This document shows, in pieces, positions 8,999 through 17,707 of a stretch of 22,439 nucleotides of DNA. Origin of the DNA: Kutzneria sp036403095 (GTDB lineage: Bacteria > Actinomycetota > Actinomycetes > Mycobacteriales > Pseudonocardiaceae); NCBI GenBank assembly GCA_036403095.1, contig DASWRQ010000419.1, positions 1 to 22,439 of the forward strand. Reading direction: 5' to 3'. The stretch's first letter is position 1. The number at the start of each line of letters is the position of its first letter. A model generated the notes under the pieces. The model saw only the letters and a list, made by a program, of their open reading frames with translations. It made no database searches and had not been told where the DNA came from. Position numbers and translations under genes: made by a program.

Positions 8999-9679
8999 TC
9001 AGTTGGTGCTGGGGCGGATGGAGAACTCCGAGAGCGCGGCGGGGATGGCGCGGAGTTCGCGCAGGATGCCGGTCTCACGGTTGAGCACGCGGCGGACCAT
9101 TCGCAGGCGGCGCAAGGGGTTGCGCTCCTCCAACAGGCCCTGGCGGTCCTCAATGGTCAGCAGGCAGTCGGCGGCCAGCAGGTGGGCCAGGGTGCCGGTG
9201 TCGGCCCCGATCTCGGGCTCGGTCCAGTCCTCACGGTGCCAGGCGGCGTTGCAGTAGCGGCGATGCGCGGCCCGCGCGGACTCGGACAGCTGGGGCGCGG
9301 CGGCGACATTCGCGCCGGCCACTTCCGCGTCGGGCAGCCATTCCACGCTGCCCAACAGGTACGGCGCGCCGGCGGAGTCCAGGTCCAGCAGGCGAAAGCG
9401 GCGCTCGCCCCGCGTGACGATGTCGAACCGGCCGTCGGGCAGCCGGTCGACCTGGCGCAGCGTGGCCGAGCAGCCGACCTCGTGCAACTGGGAAAGCTCG
9501 TCCACATCGGTGAACCAGCCCTGTCTGATCGCGACCACGCCGAAGCTGCGCCCGGTCACCGCGCCGGTCACCAGATCCACGGTGAGCTGACGGTAGCGCG
9601 GCTCGAAAATGTGCAACGGCAACGACGCCCCGGGCAACAGCACCGTGCCCAGCGGGAAGATCGGGAGCGTCTCGGCCAC
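8999..9679 (-). CDS. Lon substrate-binding (N-terminal) domain protein
   Basis: A 226-residue protein made only of the domain that forms the N-terminus of Lon protease. The opening LPIFPLGTVLLPGASLPLHIFEPRYRQL is the family signature. The ATPase and Ser-Lys protease domains of Lon are absent. Such stand-alone proteins are common in actinobacteria and in plant plastids; their role is not settled, with substrate or adaptor binding as the usual suggestion. The start is GTG at 9679. A -10-like TACGGT ends 7 nt before it and overlaps the end of the upstream Nudix-regulator gene, whose stop is only 5 nt away. The pair could therefore be both cotranscribed and separately started. Confidence 0.88.
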   Translation of the reverse strand: MAETLPIFPLGTVLLPGASLPLHIFEPRYRQLTVDLVTGAVTGRSFGVVAIRQGWFTDVDELSQLHEVGCSATLRQVDRLPDGRFDIVTRGERRFRLLDLDSAGAPYLLGSVEWLPDAEVAGANVAAAPQLSESARAAHRRYCNAAWHREDWTEPEIGADTGTLAHLLAADCLLTIEDRQGLLEERNPLRRLRMVRRVLNRETGILRELRAIPAALSEFSIRPSTN

Positions 9680-9684
9680 ACCGT

Positions 9685-10401
9685 CTACCGTACGTCGGAG
9701 GCCGTTCCCCTGCTGGGTGGTCGCAGCACGGCGAACGGGTCCGTGACGAGCATTCCGTGCCCGGTGAACCGGAACAGCGCAGCTGGGCGGCCTCCGGACG
9801 GCCCGGGCGGCGAAGTGTGACCGGTGGGCTCCAGAAGTCCGCGCCGGGACAGCACCCGCTGCAGGTTGGTCGCGGCGACGCGGTAGCCCAGCGCCGCCGA
9901 GTACAGCCCGCGCAGCGCCGAGATGGTGAACTCCGGCGGCGCCAGCGCGAAGCCTAGGTTGGTGTACGAGAGCTTGGCCCGCAGCCGGCCCTGCGCCCGC
10001 CGCACGATCGCCTCATGGTCGAAGGCGGTGTCCGGCAGATCGTCCACGGGGTACCAGGCGGTGTCCGCGGGCACCTCGGGGTCGACGTCGCACGGGATCA
10101 GCCCGACGAACGCGGTGGCCACGATCCGGCCGCCGGGCACCCGGTCCGGGGCGCTGAACACGGCGAGCTGCTCGACATGGGCCAGCTTCCTGACGTCCAC
10201 CTTCTCGGCCAGCTGCCGGCGGATCGACGCCTCCACGTCCTCGTCCTCGCGCAGCCGCCCACCGGGCAGTGACCAGCGGCGGGCGTGTGGTTCCTGAGCG
10301 CGCTGCCAGAGCAGGACCTGAAGTGATTCCCGCCTCACCTGGAGCACTGCGGCCAAGACTTCATTGCCTGTTAACCCCGGTTGGCTGATAGGATCTGGCA
10401 C
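9685..10401 (-). CDS. nrtR: NrtR-like Nudix/winged-helix transcriptional regulator of NAD synthesis
   Basis: An N-terminal Nudix domain (about 14-140) is followed by a winged-helix part (about 145-225: LSYTNLGFALAPPEFTISALRGLYSAALG...NLQRVLSRRGLLEP). This is the NrtR arrangement, in which the Nudix part senses a NAD-derived ligand and the helix domain binds DNA. The Nudix box is degenerate: it reads GGRLREDEDV...RRQLAEKV, so the REUxEE segment has Gln63 and Lys67 where catalysis needs Glu, which suggests a sensor rather than a hydrolase. The gene is divergent from nadABC, which mycobacterial NrtR is reported to repress. The open frame extends further upstream, but I choose GTG 10401 because TAGAAT lies 7 nt before it and the Nudix domain begins soon after. 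An alternative start at an internal TTG or GTG would shorten it by up to about 20 residues. Confidence 0.82.
   Translation of the reverse strand: MPDPISQPGLTGNEVLAAVLQVRRESLQVLLWQRAQEPHARRWSLPGGRLREDEDVEASIRRQLAEKVDVRKLAHVEQLAVFSAPDRVPGGRIVATAFVGLIPCDVDPEVPADTAWYPVDDLPDTAFDHEAIVRRAQGRLRAKLSYTNLGFALAPPEFTISALRGLYSAALGYRVAATNLQRVLSRRGLLEPTGHTSPPGPSGGRPAALFRFTGHGMLVTDPFAVLRPPSRGTASDVR
9687..9692 (-). promoter_or_regulatory. Putative -10 element of the Lon-domain gene
   Basis: On the minus strand TACGGT lies 7 nt before the GTG at 9679 and overlaps the last codon and stop of nrtR. No Shine-Dalgarno sequence is seen. Confidence 0.35.
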
Positions 10402-10424
10402 GTTTTCGATTCTAAGGCGAAAAC
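10402..10424. promoter_or_regulatory. Palindromic operator between nrtR and nadA (probable NrtR site)
   Basis: A perfect 23-bp palindromic site, GTTTTCG-N9-CGAAAAC, fills the space directly upstream of the nrtR GTG and 30 nt before nadA. The minus-strand -10 of nrtR, TAGAAT (10409-10414), is inside its spacer, with TTGCGG 18 nt further upstream as a weak -35. For nadA, TAGGAT (10389-10394) is a possible -10, which would place its transcription start in the left arm. A protein bound here would block both promoters, the arrangement expected for an autoregulated NrtR repressor. Binding is inferred. Confidence 0.65.
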
Positions 10425-10453
10425 TGGGTGGGCCGCAACATAGGAGGACAACC

Positions 10454-11466
<1,013 letters not shown>

Positions 11467-11470
<4 letters not shown>

Positions 11471-13083
11471 AGCCCCGCTGGGAGGCGTCGGCCGACGTGG
11501 TCGTCGTCGGCACCGGCGTGGCCGGCCTGACCGCCGCGCTCGACGCCCACGCCCTGGGCCTGCGGGTTCTGGTCGTCACGAAGGCGGCGTTGGGGGACGG
11601 CAACACCCGCTGGGCGCAGGGCGGCGTGGCCGTGGTGCTGCCCGGTGAGCACGAGGAAGGCGACACCGTCGACCGGCACGTGGCCGACACGCTGACCGCC
11701 GGCGCGGGGCTGTGCGACGCCGCCGCGGTGTCGGCGATCGTCAGCGGCGGCCCGGCGGCGGTGACCAGGCTGCGCCGGTGGGGCGCGGTGTTCGACCAGG
11801 GTTCGGACGGCAAGCTGGCGCGTACCCGGGAAGGCGGCCACACGGCGTTCCGTGTCGTGCACGCCGGCGGCGACGCGACCGGGGCCGAGGTCGAACGCGC
11901 CCTGCTGGCGCAGGCCCGTGACGGCCGGATCGCCATGCTGGACAACCACGTCGCGGTCGAGGCACTGCGGACGCCGTCCGGCGCGGTCGGTGGTTTGCTT
12001 GTGCTGGACGGAAACGGTGTGCCCGGCGTGCTGCGGGCACCAGCCGTGCTGCTGGCCACCGGCGGCGTCGGCCAGATGTACCAGGCGACGTCCAACCCCG
12101 AGGTCGCCACCGCCGACGGCATCGCGCTGGCGCTGCGGGCCGGCGCGGTCGTGGCCGACCTGGAGTTCGTGCAGTTCCACCCGACCGTCCTGTACACCGG
12201 TTCCGGCGCTCGCGGGCGGTGCCCGCTGGTGACGGAGGCGGTCCGCGGCGAGGGCGCGGTTCTGGTCGACGCCAACGGTTCCCGGGTGATGCTCGGCGTG
12301 CATCCGCTGGCCGATCTGGCGCCACGGGACGTGGTGTCGGCGGCGATCACCCGTCGGATGAACGAGACCGGCACCGATCACGTGTTCCTGGACGCCACGC
12401 ACCTCGATGGGCAGGCGTTCCGTCGTCGCTTCCCGACCGTGTACGCGGCCTGCGCCACCGTCGGCGTCGACCCGTCGGTGGACCCGATTCCCGTTGCCCC
12501 GGCGGCCCATTTCTCCTGTGGCGGCGTGGTGGCCACTGTGGACGGTCGGACCGCGGTGAACGGCCTCTACGCCGCCGGCGAGGTCGCGCGGTCCGGTCTG
12601 CACGGGGCGAACCGCCTGGCGTCCAACAGCCTGCTGGAGGGTCTGGTCGTCGGTTCCCGTGCCGCACGGGCGATCGCGCAGGACCGGGCGCTTGGCCGGC
12701 TCGGCGACCCGCGCAAGGCCGAGCCGCTCGGCTCGCTGGCCGCAGCCGTGACCGAGCGAGATGTCTTGCAGCGCACCATGTCCCGGCACGCGGCCATCGG
12801 CCGCAACGTCGACGGCCTGGCCGCGGCCGCGGCCGTGCTGGAGAAGTCGACCGTCGTCCGTCCACTTCGGACACGTGAGTCGGTCGAGGACGCCGCGCTG
12901 ACCATGGCCGCGGACATCCTGCTGGCCGTGGCGGCCGAGCGCACCGAGTCGCGCGGCTGCCATGTCCGCACCGACTATCAGGGCCGCAACGACGCCGTGT
13001 GGCAGCGGTCCATCCCCGTGCGACTGGACGCGGCCGGCCGGCCGTTCCTGTTCGAGCGGGCCTTGCTTGGAGGTGTGGCGTGA
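11467..13083 (+). CDS. nadB: L-aspartate oxidase
   Basis: FAD enzyme that oxidises aspartate to iminoaspartate, the substrate of NadA. The protein has 538 residues. The dinucleotide-binding motif VVVVGTGVAGLTAAL sits at about 11-25, TRWAQGGVAVVL (47-58) and REGGHTAFRVVHAGGDATG follow, and the FAD/active-site block VQFHPTVLY and ARSGLHGANRLASNSLLEGLV (split over the C-terminal half) matches the fumarate reductase/aspartate oxidase superfamily. An aspartate oxidase identity rather than a succinate dehydrogenase subunit follows from context and overall match. The start is GTG 11467, overlapping the nadA stop; the long open frame upstream is a shadow of nadA. The stop overlaps the GTG of nadC. 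Confidence 0.96.
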
Positions 13084-13919
13084 CCATCGATATCGAAGAC
13101 ATGCGGCGGGTCATCAAGACTGCCCTGGCCGAGGACCTGCGGTACGGGCCGGACGTCACCACGCTGGCCACGGTGCCGTCCGAGTCCATCGCCGTCGGCA
13201 GCTTCACGCCGCGCAAGCCCGGCACTATCGCCGGGGTGCCGGCCGCGTTGGCCGTGCTGGACGAGGTCACCGACTACGAGGTCGTGTCGCGCGTCGAGGA
13301 CGGTTCCCGGCTGGCCGCCGGCGAACCGGCCCTGGTTGTGCGTGGGCCGGTCCGTGGGCTCGTCACCGCCGAGCGGACCGCCCTGAACCTGCTGTGCCAC
13401 CTTTCCGGCATCGCCACCGCCACCGCCGCGTGGGTCGAGGTCATCGCCGGAACCGGTTGTGCCGTCAGGGATTCCCGCAAGACCCTGCCCGGGCTGCGGC
13501 TGCTGGAGAAGTACGCCGTGCGCTGCGGCGGCGGCGTCAACCACCGCCTCGGGCTCGGCGACGCCATTCTCATCAAGGACAACCACGTCCAGGCCGCCGG
13601 CTCCGTCACGGCCGCGCTGTCCGCCGCCCGCGCCTTCGCCCCCGAGCTGACGTGCGAGGTCGAGGTCGACACCCTCGACCAGCTCGACGAGGCCCTGGCC
13701 GCCAACGCCGAGCTGGTGCTGCTGGACAACTTCACCGTCGCGGACTGCGCGGAAGCCTTCCGCCGCACCAAGGCCGCCGGCACCGGCACGCTGCTGGAGG
13801 CGTCCGGGGGACTGACCCTGGACGTGGCCCGGGCGTATGCCGAGACCGGGGTCGACTACCTGTCGGTCGGCGGGCTCACCCACTCCTCCCCGGCCCTGGA
13901 CCTGGGGCTGGACATGTAG
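13080..13919 (+). CDS. nadC: Nicotinate-nucleotide pyrophosphorylase (quinolinate phosphoribosyltransferase)
   Basis: Makes nicotinate mononucleotide from quinolinate and PRPP with loss of CO2. The protein has 279 residues. Active-site residues known from the M. tuberculosis enzyme are all present with a constant offset of six: R99 (AERTALN), R133 and K134 (DSRKTLPG), H155 and R156 (VNHRLGL), K166 (ILIKDNH), E195 (EVEVD) and D216 (LLDNF). The start GTG 13080 overlaps the nadB stop (GTGA). It gives the family N-terminus with LAEDLRYGPDVTTLATVP at 15-32. It is the last gene of the nadABC operon; the next gene begins 18 nt later, possibly from its own promoter. Confidence 0.97.
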   Translation: MTIDIEDMRRVIKTALAEDLRYGPDVTTLATVPSESIAVGSFTPRKPGTIAGVPAALAVLDEVTDYEVVSRVEDGSRLAAGEPALVVRGPVRGLVTAERTALNLLCHLSGIATATAAWVEVIAGTGCAVRDSRKTLPGLRLLEKYAVRCGGGVNHRLGLGDAILIKDNHVQAAGSVTAALSAARAFAPELTCEVEVDTLDQLDEALAANAELVLLDNFTVADCAEAFRRTKAAGTGTLLEASGGLTLDVARAYAETGVDYLSVGGLTHSSPALDLGLDM

Positions 13920-13925
13920 TCGGCG

Positions 13926-13931
13926 CATACT
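13926..13931 (+). promoter_or_regulatory. Putative -10 element of the PH-like membrane gene
   Basis: CATACT lies 6 nt before the GTG at 13938, in the 18-nt gap after nadC. The match to TATAAT is weaker than at the other leaderless starts of this window. Confidence 0.3.
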
Positions 13932-13937
13932 GGGCCC

Positions 13938-14534
13938 GTGGGGGATGTCTGGTTACGCCACACCCGTGGCTACGGGGTGGCACTCGTGCTCCAGCTGATC
14001 GGCTTGCTGGGGATGGTGCTGGCGTTGGCCGCCGCCGCGCATGCCGTCGGTGTCGGGTTCGTGGTGTGGGCGGTCGGACTGCTGCCGCTCTTCCTGTGGC
14101 AGTTCGTGCCGCGGTACCGGATCCGCGGCGACCGGCTGACCGTGCACTGGATCTGGCGTCGGTCCTGTCAACTGCCCGATGTCACGTACGCGAGCCTCTA
14201 CCGGTTGAAGAGCCGCACCGGCCGGGGGCCGGCCTCGCTCGTGCTCGTCGTCGACCGGCGGATCAAGATCAGACTGGCCGACGCGCTGTGGTGCCACTGC
14301 CACTACCGGCCGGCCGACCTGCGGGCCTTCGCCGACAGCCTGGCCCGCTCGCCCCATCCCGAGGCTCGGGCCACCGCGGCCTGGCTGCGCTGGTTCGCGG
14401 ACGATCCCGAGCGGCCCTGGCCCGCACAGCACGTCCTGAAGCCGGTCCGGCGGCACCTCCTGGACCTGGAGCGCATCGACCACGCGGGCGGCGGCCCCGG
14501 CGCACACTCCGGCCGGAGGACCGGCCGGCGCTGA
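13938..14534 (+). CDS. Membrane protein with PH-like cytosolic domain
   Basis: A 198-residue protein of unknown function. Two closely spaced hydrophobic segments (about 12-36 and 38-58) form a hairpin in the membrane. They are followed by a beta-rich stretch YRIRGDRLTVHWIWRRSCQLPDVTYASLYRL (split over 60-90), in which an R/G-x-D-x-L-T-V strand leads into a region resembling the bacterial PH (bPH) fold of small actinobacterial membrane proteins. Residues 120-180 are helical and charged, with an Arg/Gly tail. The PH-like call rests on general shape, not on a sharp motif. It starts with GTG 18 nt after nadC on the same strand. Confidence 0.72.
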   Translation: MGDVWLRHTRGYGVALVLQLIGLLGMVLALAAAAHAVGVGFVVWAVGLLPLFLWQFVPRYRIRGDRLTVHWIWRRSCQLPDVTYASLYRLKSRTGRGPASLVLVVDRRIKIRLADALWCHCHYRPADLRAFADSLARSPHPEARATAAWLRWFADDPERPWPAQHVLKPVRRHLLDLERIDHAGGGPGAHSGRRTGRR

Positions 14535-14636
14535 CGACAGCCCGGCCAAGTCGCCGCACCCCGAGCCGCCGGCCGCCGCGGCCTGGGTCGCGGTTCGCTG
14601 CTGATCCGAAGGGGCAGCCCCGGCCGCCTCGCCGGT

Positions 14637-14652
14637 CCTGAGGCCGCTCAGG
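14637..14652 (+). terminator. Hairpin after the PH-like membrane gene
   Basis: CCTGAG-GCCG-CTCAGG is a perfect 6-bp stem with a 4-nt loop, in the 150-nt gap before the lipoprotein gene. No T-tract follows. The remainder of the gap shows no gene. Confidence 0.3.
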
Positions 14653-14672
14653 CGTACCTGCCATGGTCTCGT

Positions 14673-14678
14673 TAGGGT
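14673..14678 (+). promoter_or_regulatory. Putative -10 element of the solute-binding lipoprotein gene
   Basis: TAGGGT lies 6 nt before the GTG at 14685, exactly as upstream of bioA. No purine-rich ribosome site at proper spacing is separate from it. Confidence 0.45.
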
Positions 14679-14684
14679 CGGGGT

Positions 14685-16208
14685 GTGCGTCGCATCCTGC
14701 TCACCGCCTGCCTGCTCACCACCGCCGTGGTCCTGGCGGCGTGCACCGGCGAGCCGACGCCGAGCCGGCCCGGGACCGTCGACGACAACACCACCATCAC
14801 GCTGGCCGATGCCGCCGAGCCCGGCACCTTGAACCCCGTTCTGGGATTCGCGCCCGAGGGCGGCTCGCGGATGTACGACGGCCTGGTGGGCTACCAGGCC
14901 GACCGGACGCTGCGGCCGGTGCTGGCCACGGATCTGCCGCAGCCGTCGCCGGACGGCAAGGCGTGGACGGTGAAGCTGCACGAACGGGTGCGGTTCTCCG
15001 ACGGCAGCCCGCTGACCGCGGCCGACGTCGCGGCCGAGTACAACGCGGTGCTCGACCCGGCGGTGAAATCCCCGCTGCGGCCGGACTTCGACATGCTCGC
15101 CGGCGTGACGGCGGTGGACGACCTGACCGTCCGCTTCGACCTGTCGTTCCCCTTCCCGTCCTTCCCGACCCGGCTGGTGCTCGGCGTCATCCCGCACACG
15201 GCGCTGGCTGCCGCTCAGCCGCCCGGCACGGGCGCGTACGCCGTGGCGGCCTGGGACAAGGGCAAGCAGCTGGTGCTGGGGCTGAACAAGTACTACTACG
15301 GCGTGCCGCCCAAGATCGTGAAGGCCACCGTGGTCTTCGTGCCCGACGACGCCACCCGGATCCAGCGGCTGCAGAACGGCGACTTCGACGGCATCGAGGT
15401 GCCGCCGTCGGAGGCCGTCGCGGTGGCCAAGGTCGACGGCGTCAAGGTCATCACCGAGGACACCGCCGACTACCGGGCCGTCACGCTGCCGGCGGACAAC
15501 CCCGTCACCGGCGACCGCTCGGTGCGGCTGGCGCTGAACTTCGCCATCGACCGCAAGGACCTCATCGGCAACGCGCTGGGCGGCAAGGGCACGCCGGCGT
15601 CCACGCCAATGCCGGACTCGCTGCCCGAGTTCGTCGACCCGCAGGCCGTCTACCGCTTCGACCGGGCCGCCGCCGGCCGCATCCTCGACCAGGCCGGCTG
15701 GGTCGCCGGCCCCGACGGCACGAGGTCCAAGGGCGGCGTGCGGGCTGCCTTCACCGTCGGCTACCCGGCCGGCGACCTGGAGCGCCGGGCCGTCGCGCAA
15801 GCGTTTGCCACCCAGCTCCGGGCCATCGGCTTCGACGTCACCGCCGCCCCCGGCGCCGGCGGCGCGCAGATCGTCGCCGGCGGCAACCCCTTCGACCCCG
15901 ACCTGGCCGTCCGCCAGGTGCTGCGGACCGGCGGCGCCGCCAACACCACCGGCTACTCCGACGCCGTCGTCGACACGGCCCTCGACACCGCCCACAAGGC
16001 CACCGACCCGGCCGCCCGGGCCACCGCCTTCCGCGCCGCCCAGCGGGCCTACATCGGCGACCCCAGCCTGGTCACGTTGGCCTTCGTCACGCACACCTAC
16101 GCCGTGCACGACAACTGGGCCGGCTCGGTCGTCATCACCGAGCCGGCCGTGCACGGGCCGCTGACCTGGGGCCCGTGGTGGAATCTGGAGACCTGGACCA
16201 TTCGCTGA
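14685..16208 (+). CDS. ABC transporter substrate-binding lipoprotein, family 5 (OppA/DppA type)
   Basis: A 507-residue exported lipoprotein. The N-terminus MRRILLTACLLTTAVVLAAC has two arginines, a hydrophobic core and the lipobox LAAC, with C20 as the lipid-anchored residue. The mature part is a family-5 extracellular solute-binding domain: EPGTLNPVLGF near the start, the segment LPQPSPDGKAWTVKLHERV..FSDGSPLTAADV (split over about 85-112), and GTGAYAV and LALNFAIDRKDL further on. Such proteins bind oligopeptides, dipeptides, nickel or other small ligands outside the membrane. The ligand cannot be told. No permease or ATPase gene is adjacent, so it is an orphan that either pairs with a transporter elsewhere or acts alone. 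The start is GTG 14685. Confidence 0.9.
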   Translation: MRRILLTACLLTTAVVLAACTGEPTPSRPGTVDDNTTITLADAAEPGTLNPVLGFAPEGGSRMYDGLVGYQADRTLRPVLATDLPQPSPDGKAWTVKLHERVRFSDGSPLTAADVAAEYNAVLDPAVKSPLRPDFDMLAGVTAVDDLTVRFDLSFPFPSFPTRLVLGVIPHTALAAAQPPGTGAYAVAAWDKGKQLVLGLNKYYYGVPPKIVKATVVFVPDDATRIQRLQNGDFDGIEVPPSEAVAVAKVDGVKVITEDTADYRAVTLPADNPVTGDRSVRLALNFAIDRKDLIGNALGGKGTPASTPMPDSLPEFVDPQAVYRFDRAAAGRILDQAGWVAGPDGTRSKGGVRAAFTVGYPAGDLERRAVAQAFATQLRAIGFDVTAAPGAGGAQIVAGGNPFDPDLAVRQVLRTGGAANTTGYSDAVVDTALDTAHKATDPAARATAFRAAQRAYIGDPSLVTLAFVTHTYAVHDNWAGSVVITEPAVHGPLTWGPWWNLETWTIR

Positions 16209-16246
16209 GCCGCTGCACGAAGGTGGCTCGGCGATCACGGATTCCT

Positions 16247-16269
16247 TTGTTCACGTCGTGAACGAACAA
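16247..16269. promoter_or_regulatory. Nested palindromes upstream of hisD (putative operator)
   Basis: GTTCAC-GTC-GTGAAC (16249-16263) is a perfect 15-bp palindrome. Around it lies a second inverted repeat, TTGTTC (16247-16252) and GAACAA (16264-16269), with an 11-nt spacer. The site is in the 179-nt gap between the lipoprotein gene and hisD, about 120 nt before the hisD start. It looks like a binding site for a dimeric regulator of unknown identity, acting on hisDCB or on an unseen transcript. Confidence 0.5.
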
Positions 16270-16374
16270 CTGGGAAAAGGGACGATCCGGTCGTCGGCGA
16301 CAACCCGGACGCGGACGCCGCGGCGGGACGCCGTCGCACGGGCCGGTGCCGACCGGCTTGGACGGCGACCTCGG

Positions 16375-16380
16375 TACGCT
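16375..16380 (+). promoter_or_regulatory. Putative -10 element of hisD
   Basis: TACGCT ends 7 nt before the ATG at 16388. It supports that ATG over the in-frame ATG at 16382, which would lie upstream of the expected transcription start. Confidence 0.4.
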
Positions 16381-16387
16381 GATGGCC

Positions 16388-17707
16388 ATGCTCAACCGCA
16401 CCGACCTGCGTGGTCACGTCCCGTCCGCGGCTCAACTGCGCGTCACCCTGCCGCGCGCCGAGGTCGACGTGGACGTGGTGCTGCATCAGGTGCGGCCGAT
16501 CGTCGAGGCGGTGCGCGACCGGGGTGTGCCGGCGGTGCTGGAGTTCGCGGAGCGGTTCGACCGGATCAAGCCGGCCTCGGTCCGCGTCCCGTCGGAGCGC
16601 ATCGCGCAGGCCCTGGCCGAGCTGGACCCGAAGGTTCGGGAGGCGCTGGAGGAGTCGATCGCCCGGGCCCGGAAGGTGCACGCCGACCAGTGCCGCCAGG
16701 ACAAGACCACCGAGGTGGTGCCCGGCGGCACGGTCACCGAGCGCTGGGTGCCGGTGGGCCGGGTCGGCCTGTACGCGCCGGGCGGCCTGGCCGTGTACCC
16801 GTCGACCGTGGTGATGAACGTGGTGCCGGCGCAGACGGCGGGCGTGGGCTCGCTGGTGGTGTGCTCGCCGCCGCAGGCCGAGCACGGTGGCCTGCCGCAC
16901 CCGACGATCCTGGCGGCGTGCGCGCTGCTGGACGTCGAAGAGGTGTGGGCGGCCGGCGGCGCGCAGGCCATCGCGCTGCTGACGTACGGCGGCGTGGACA
17001 CCGACGGCGCCGGGCTGGACGCGGTGGACATGATCACCGGTCCCGGCAACATCTACATGACGGCGGCCAAGCGGCTGCTGCGCGGCCTGGTCGGCATCGA
17101 CTCCGAGGCCGGCCCGACCGAGATCGCCATCCTGGCCGACGACACCGCCGACCCGGCGCACGTGGCGGCCGACCTGATCAGCCAGGCCGAGCACGACACG
17201 CTGGCGGCCAGCGTCCTGGTGACCGACTCGGAGCGGCTGGCCGACGCGGTCGACGCCGAGCTGCACCGGCAGGTGGGCGCGACCAAGCACAGCGCCCGCA
17301 TCGCGGAGGCGTTGGCCGGCCGGCAGTCCGGCTGCATCCTGGTGTCCACCGTGGACGATGGGCTGACGGTCGTCAACTCCTACGCGGCCGAGCACCTGGA
17401 GATCCAGACGGCCGACGCCCGCGCGGTGGCGGCCCGGGTCACCAACGCGGGCGCGGTCTTCGTCGGCGCCTACGCGCCGGTCTCGCTGGGCGACTACTGC
17501 GCCGGCTCCAACCACGTGCTGCCCACCGCCGGCTGCGCCCGTCATTCCTCGGGCCTGTCCGTGCAGACCTTCCTGCGTGGCATCCACGTCATCGACTACA
17601 CCGAGGACGCGTTGCGCGACGTCGCCGACAAGGTGGTCGCGCTGGCCAACGCCGAGGACCTGCCCGCTCACGGCCAAGCCGTCACCGCACGCTTCAAGGA
17701 CTCCTGA
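16388..17707 (+). CDS. hisD: Histidinol dehydrogenase
   Basis: Zinc enzyme that oxidises histidinol twice with NAD to give histidine. The protein has 439 residues. Zinc ligands fit Q266 and H269 (ISQAEHD), D369 (SLGDYCAGSNH) and H428 (LPAHGQAV). The catalytic pair is E335/H336 in AAEHLEI, and H376 of SNHVLPT is also conserved. GPGNIYMTAAK (218-228) is the typical NAD-region motif. The open frame runs further upstream, but MLNRTDLRG is the normal family N-terminus and a -10-like hexamer sits 7 nt before ATG 16388, so I use that start. It opens the hisD-hisC-hisB block, and its stop abuts the ATG of hisC with no gap. Confidence 0.96.
   Translation: MLNRTDLRGHVPSAAQLRVTLPRAEVDVDVVLHQVRPIVEAVRDRGVPAVLEFAERFDRIKPASVRVPSERIAQALAELDPKVREALEESIARARKVHADQCRQDKTTEVVPGGTVTERWVPVGRVGLYAPGGLAVYPSTVVMNVVPAQTAGVGSLVVCSPPQAEHGGLPHPTILAACALLDVEEVWAAGGAQAIALLTYGGVDTDGAGLDAVDMITGPGNIYMTAAKRLLRGLVGIDSEAGPTEIAILADDTADPAHVAADLISQAEHDTLAASVLVTDSERLADAVDAELHRQVGATKHSARIAEALAGRQSGCILVSTVDDGLTVVNSYAAEHLEIQTADARAVAARVTNAGAVFVGAYAPVSLGDYCAGSNHVLPTAGCARHSSGLSVQTFLRGIHVIDYTEDALRDVADKVVALANAEDLPAHGQAVTARFKDS

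Noticed and set aside
16135..16401. 88-codon minus-strand open frame in the gap before hisD
   Set aside because: It overlaps the end of the lipoprotein gene, is Arg/Pro-rich with no motif, and crosses the palindromic site.
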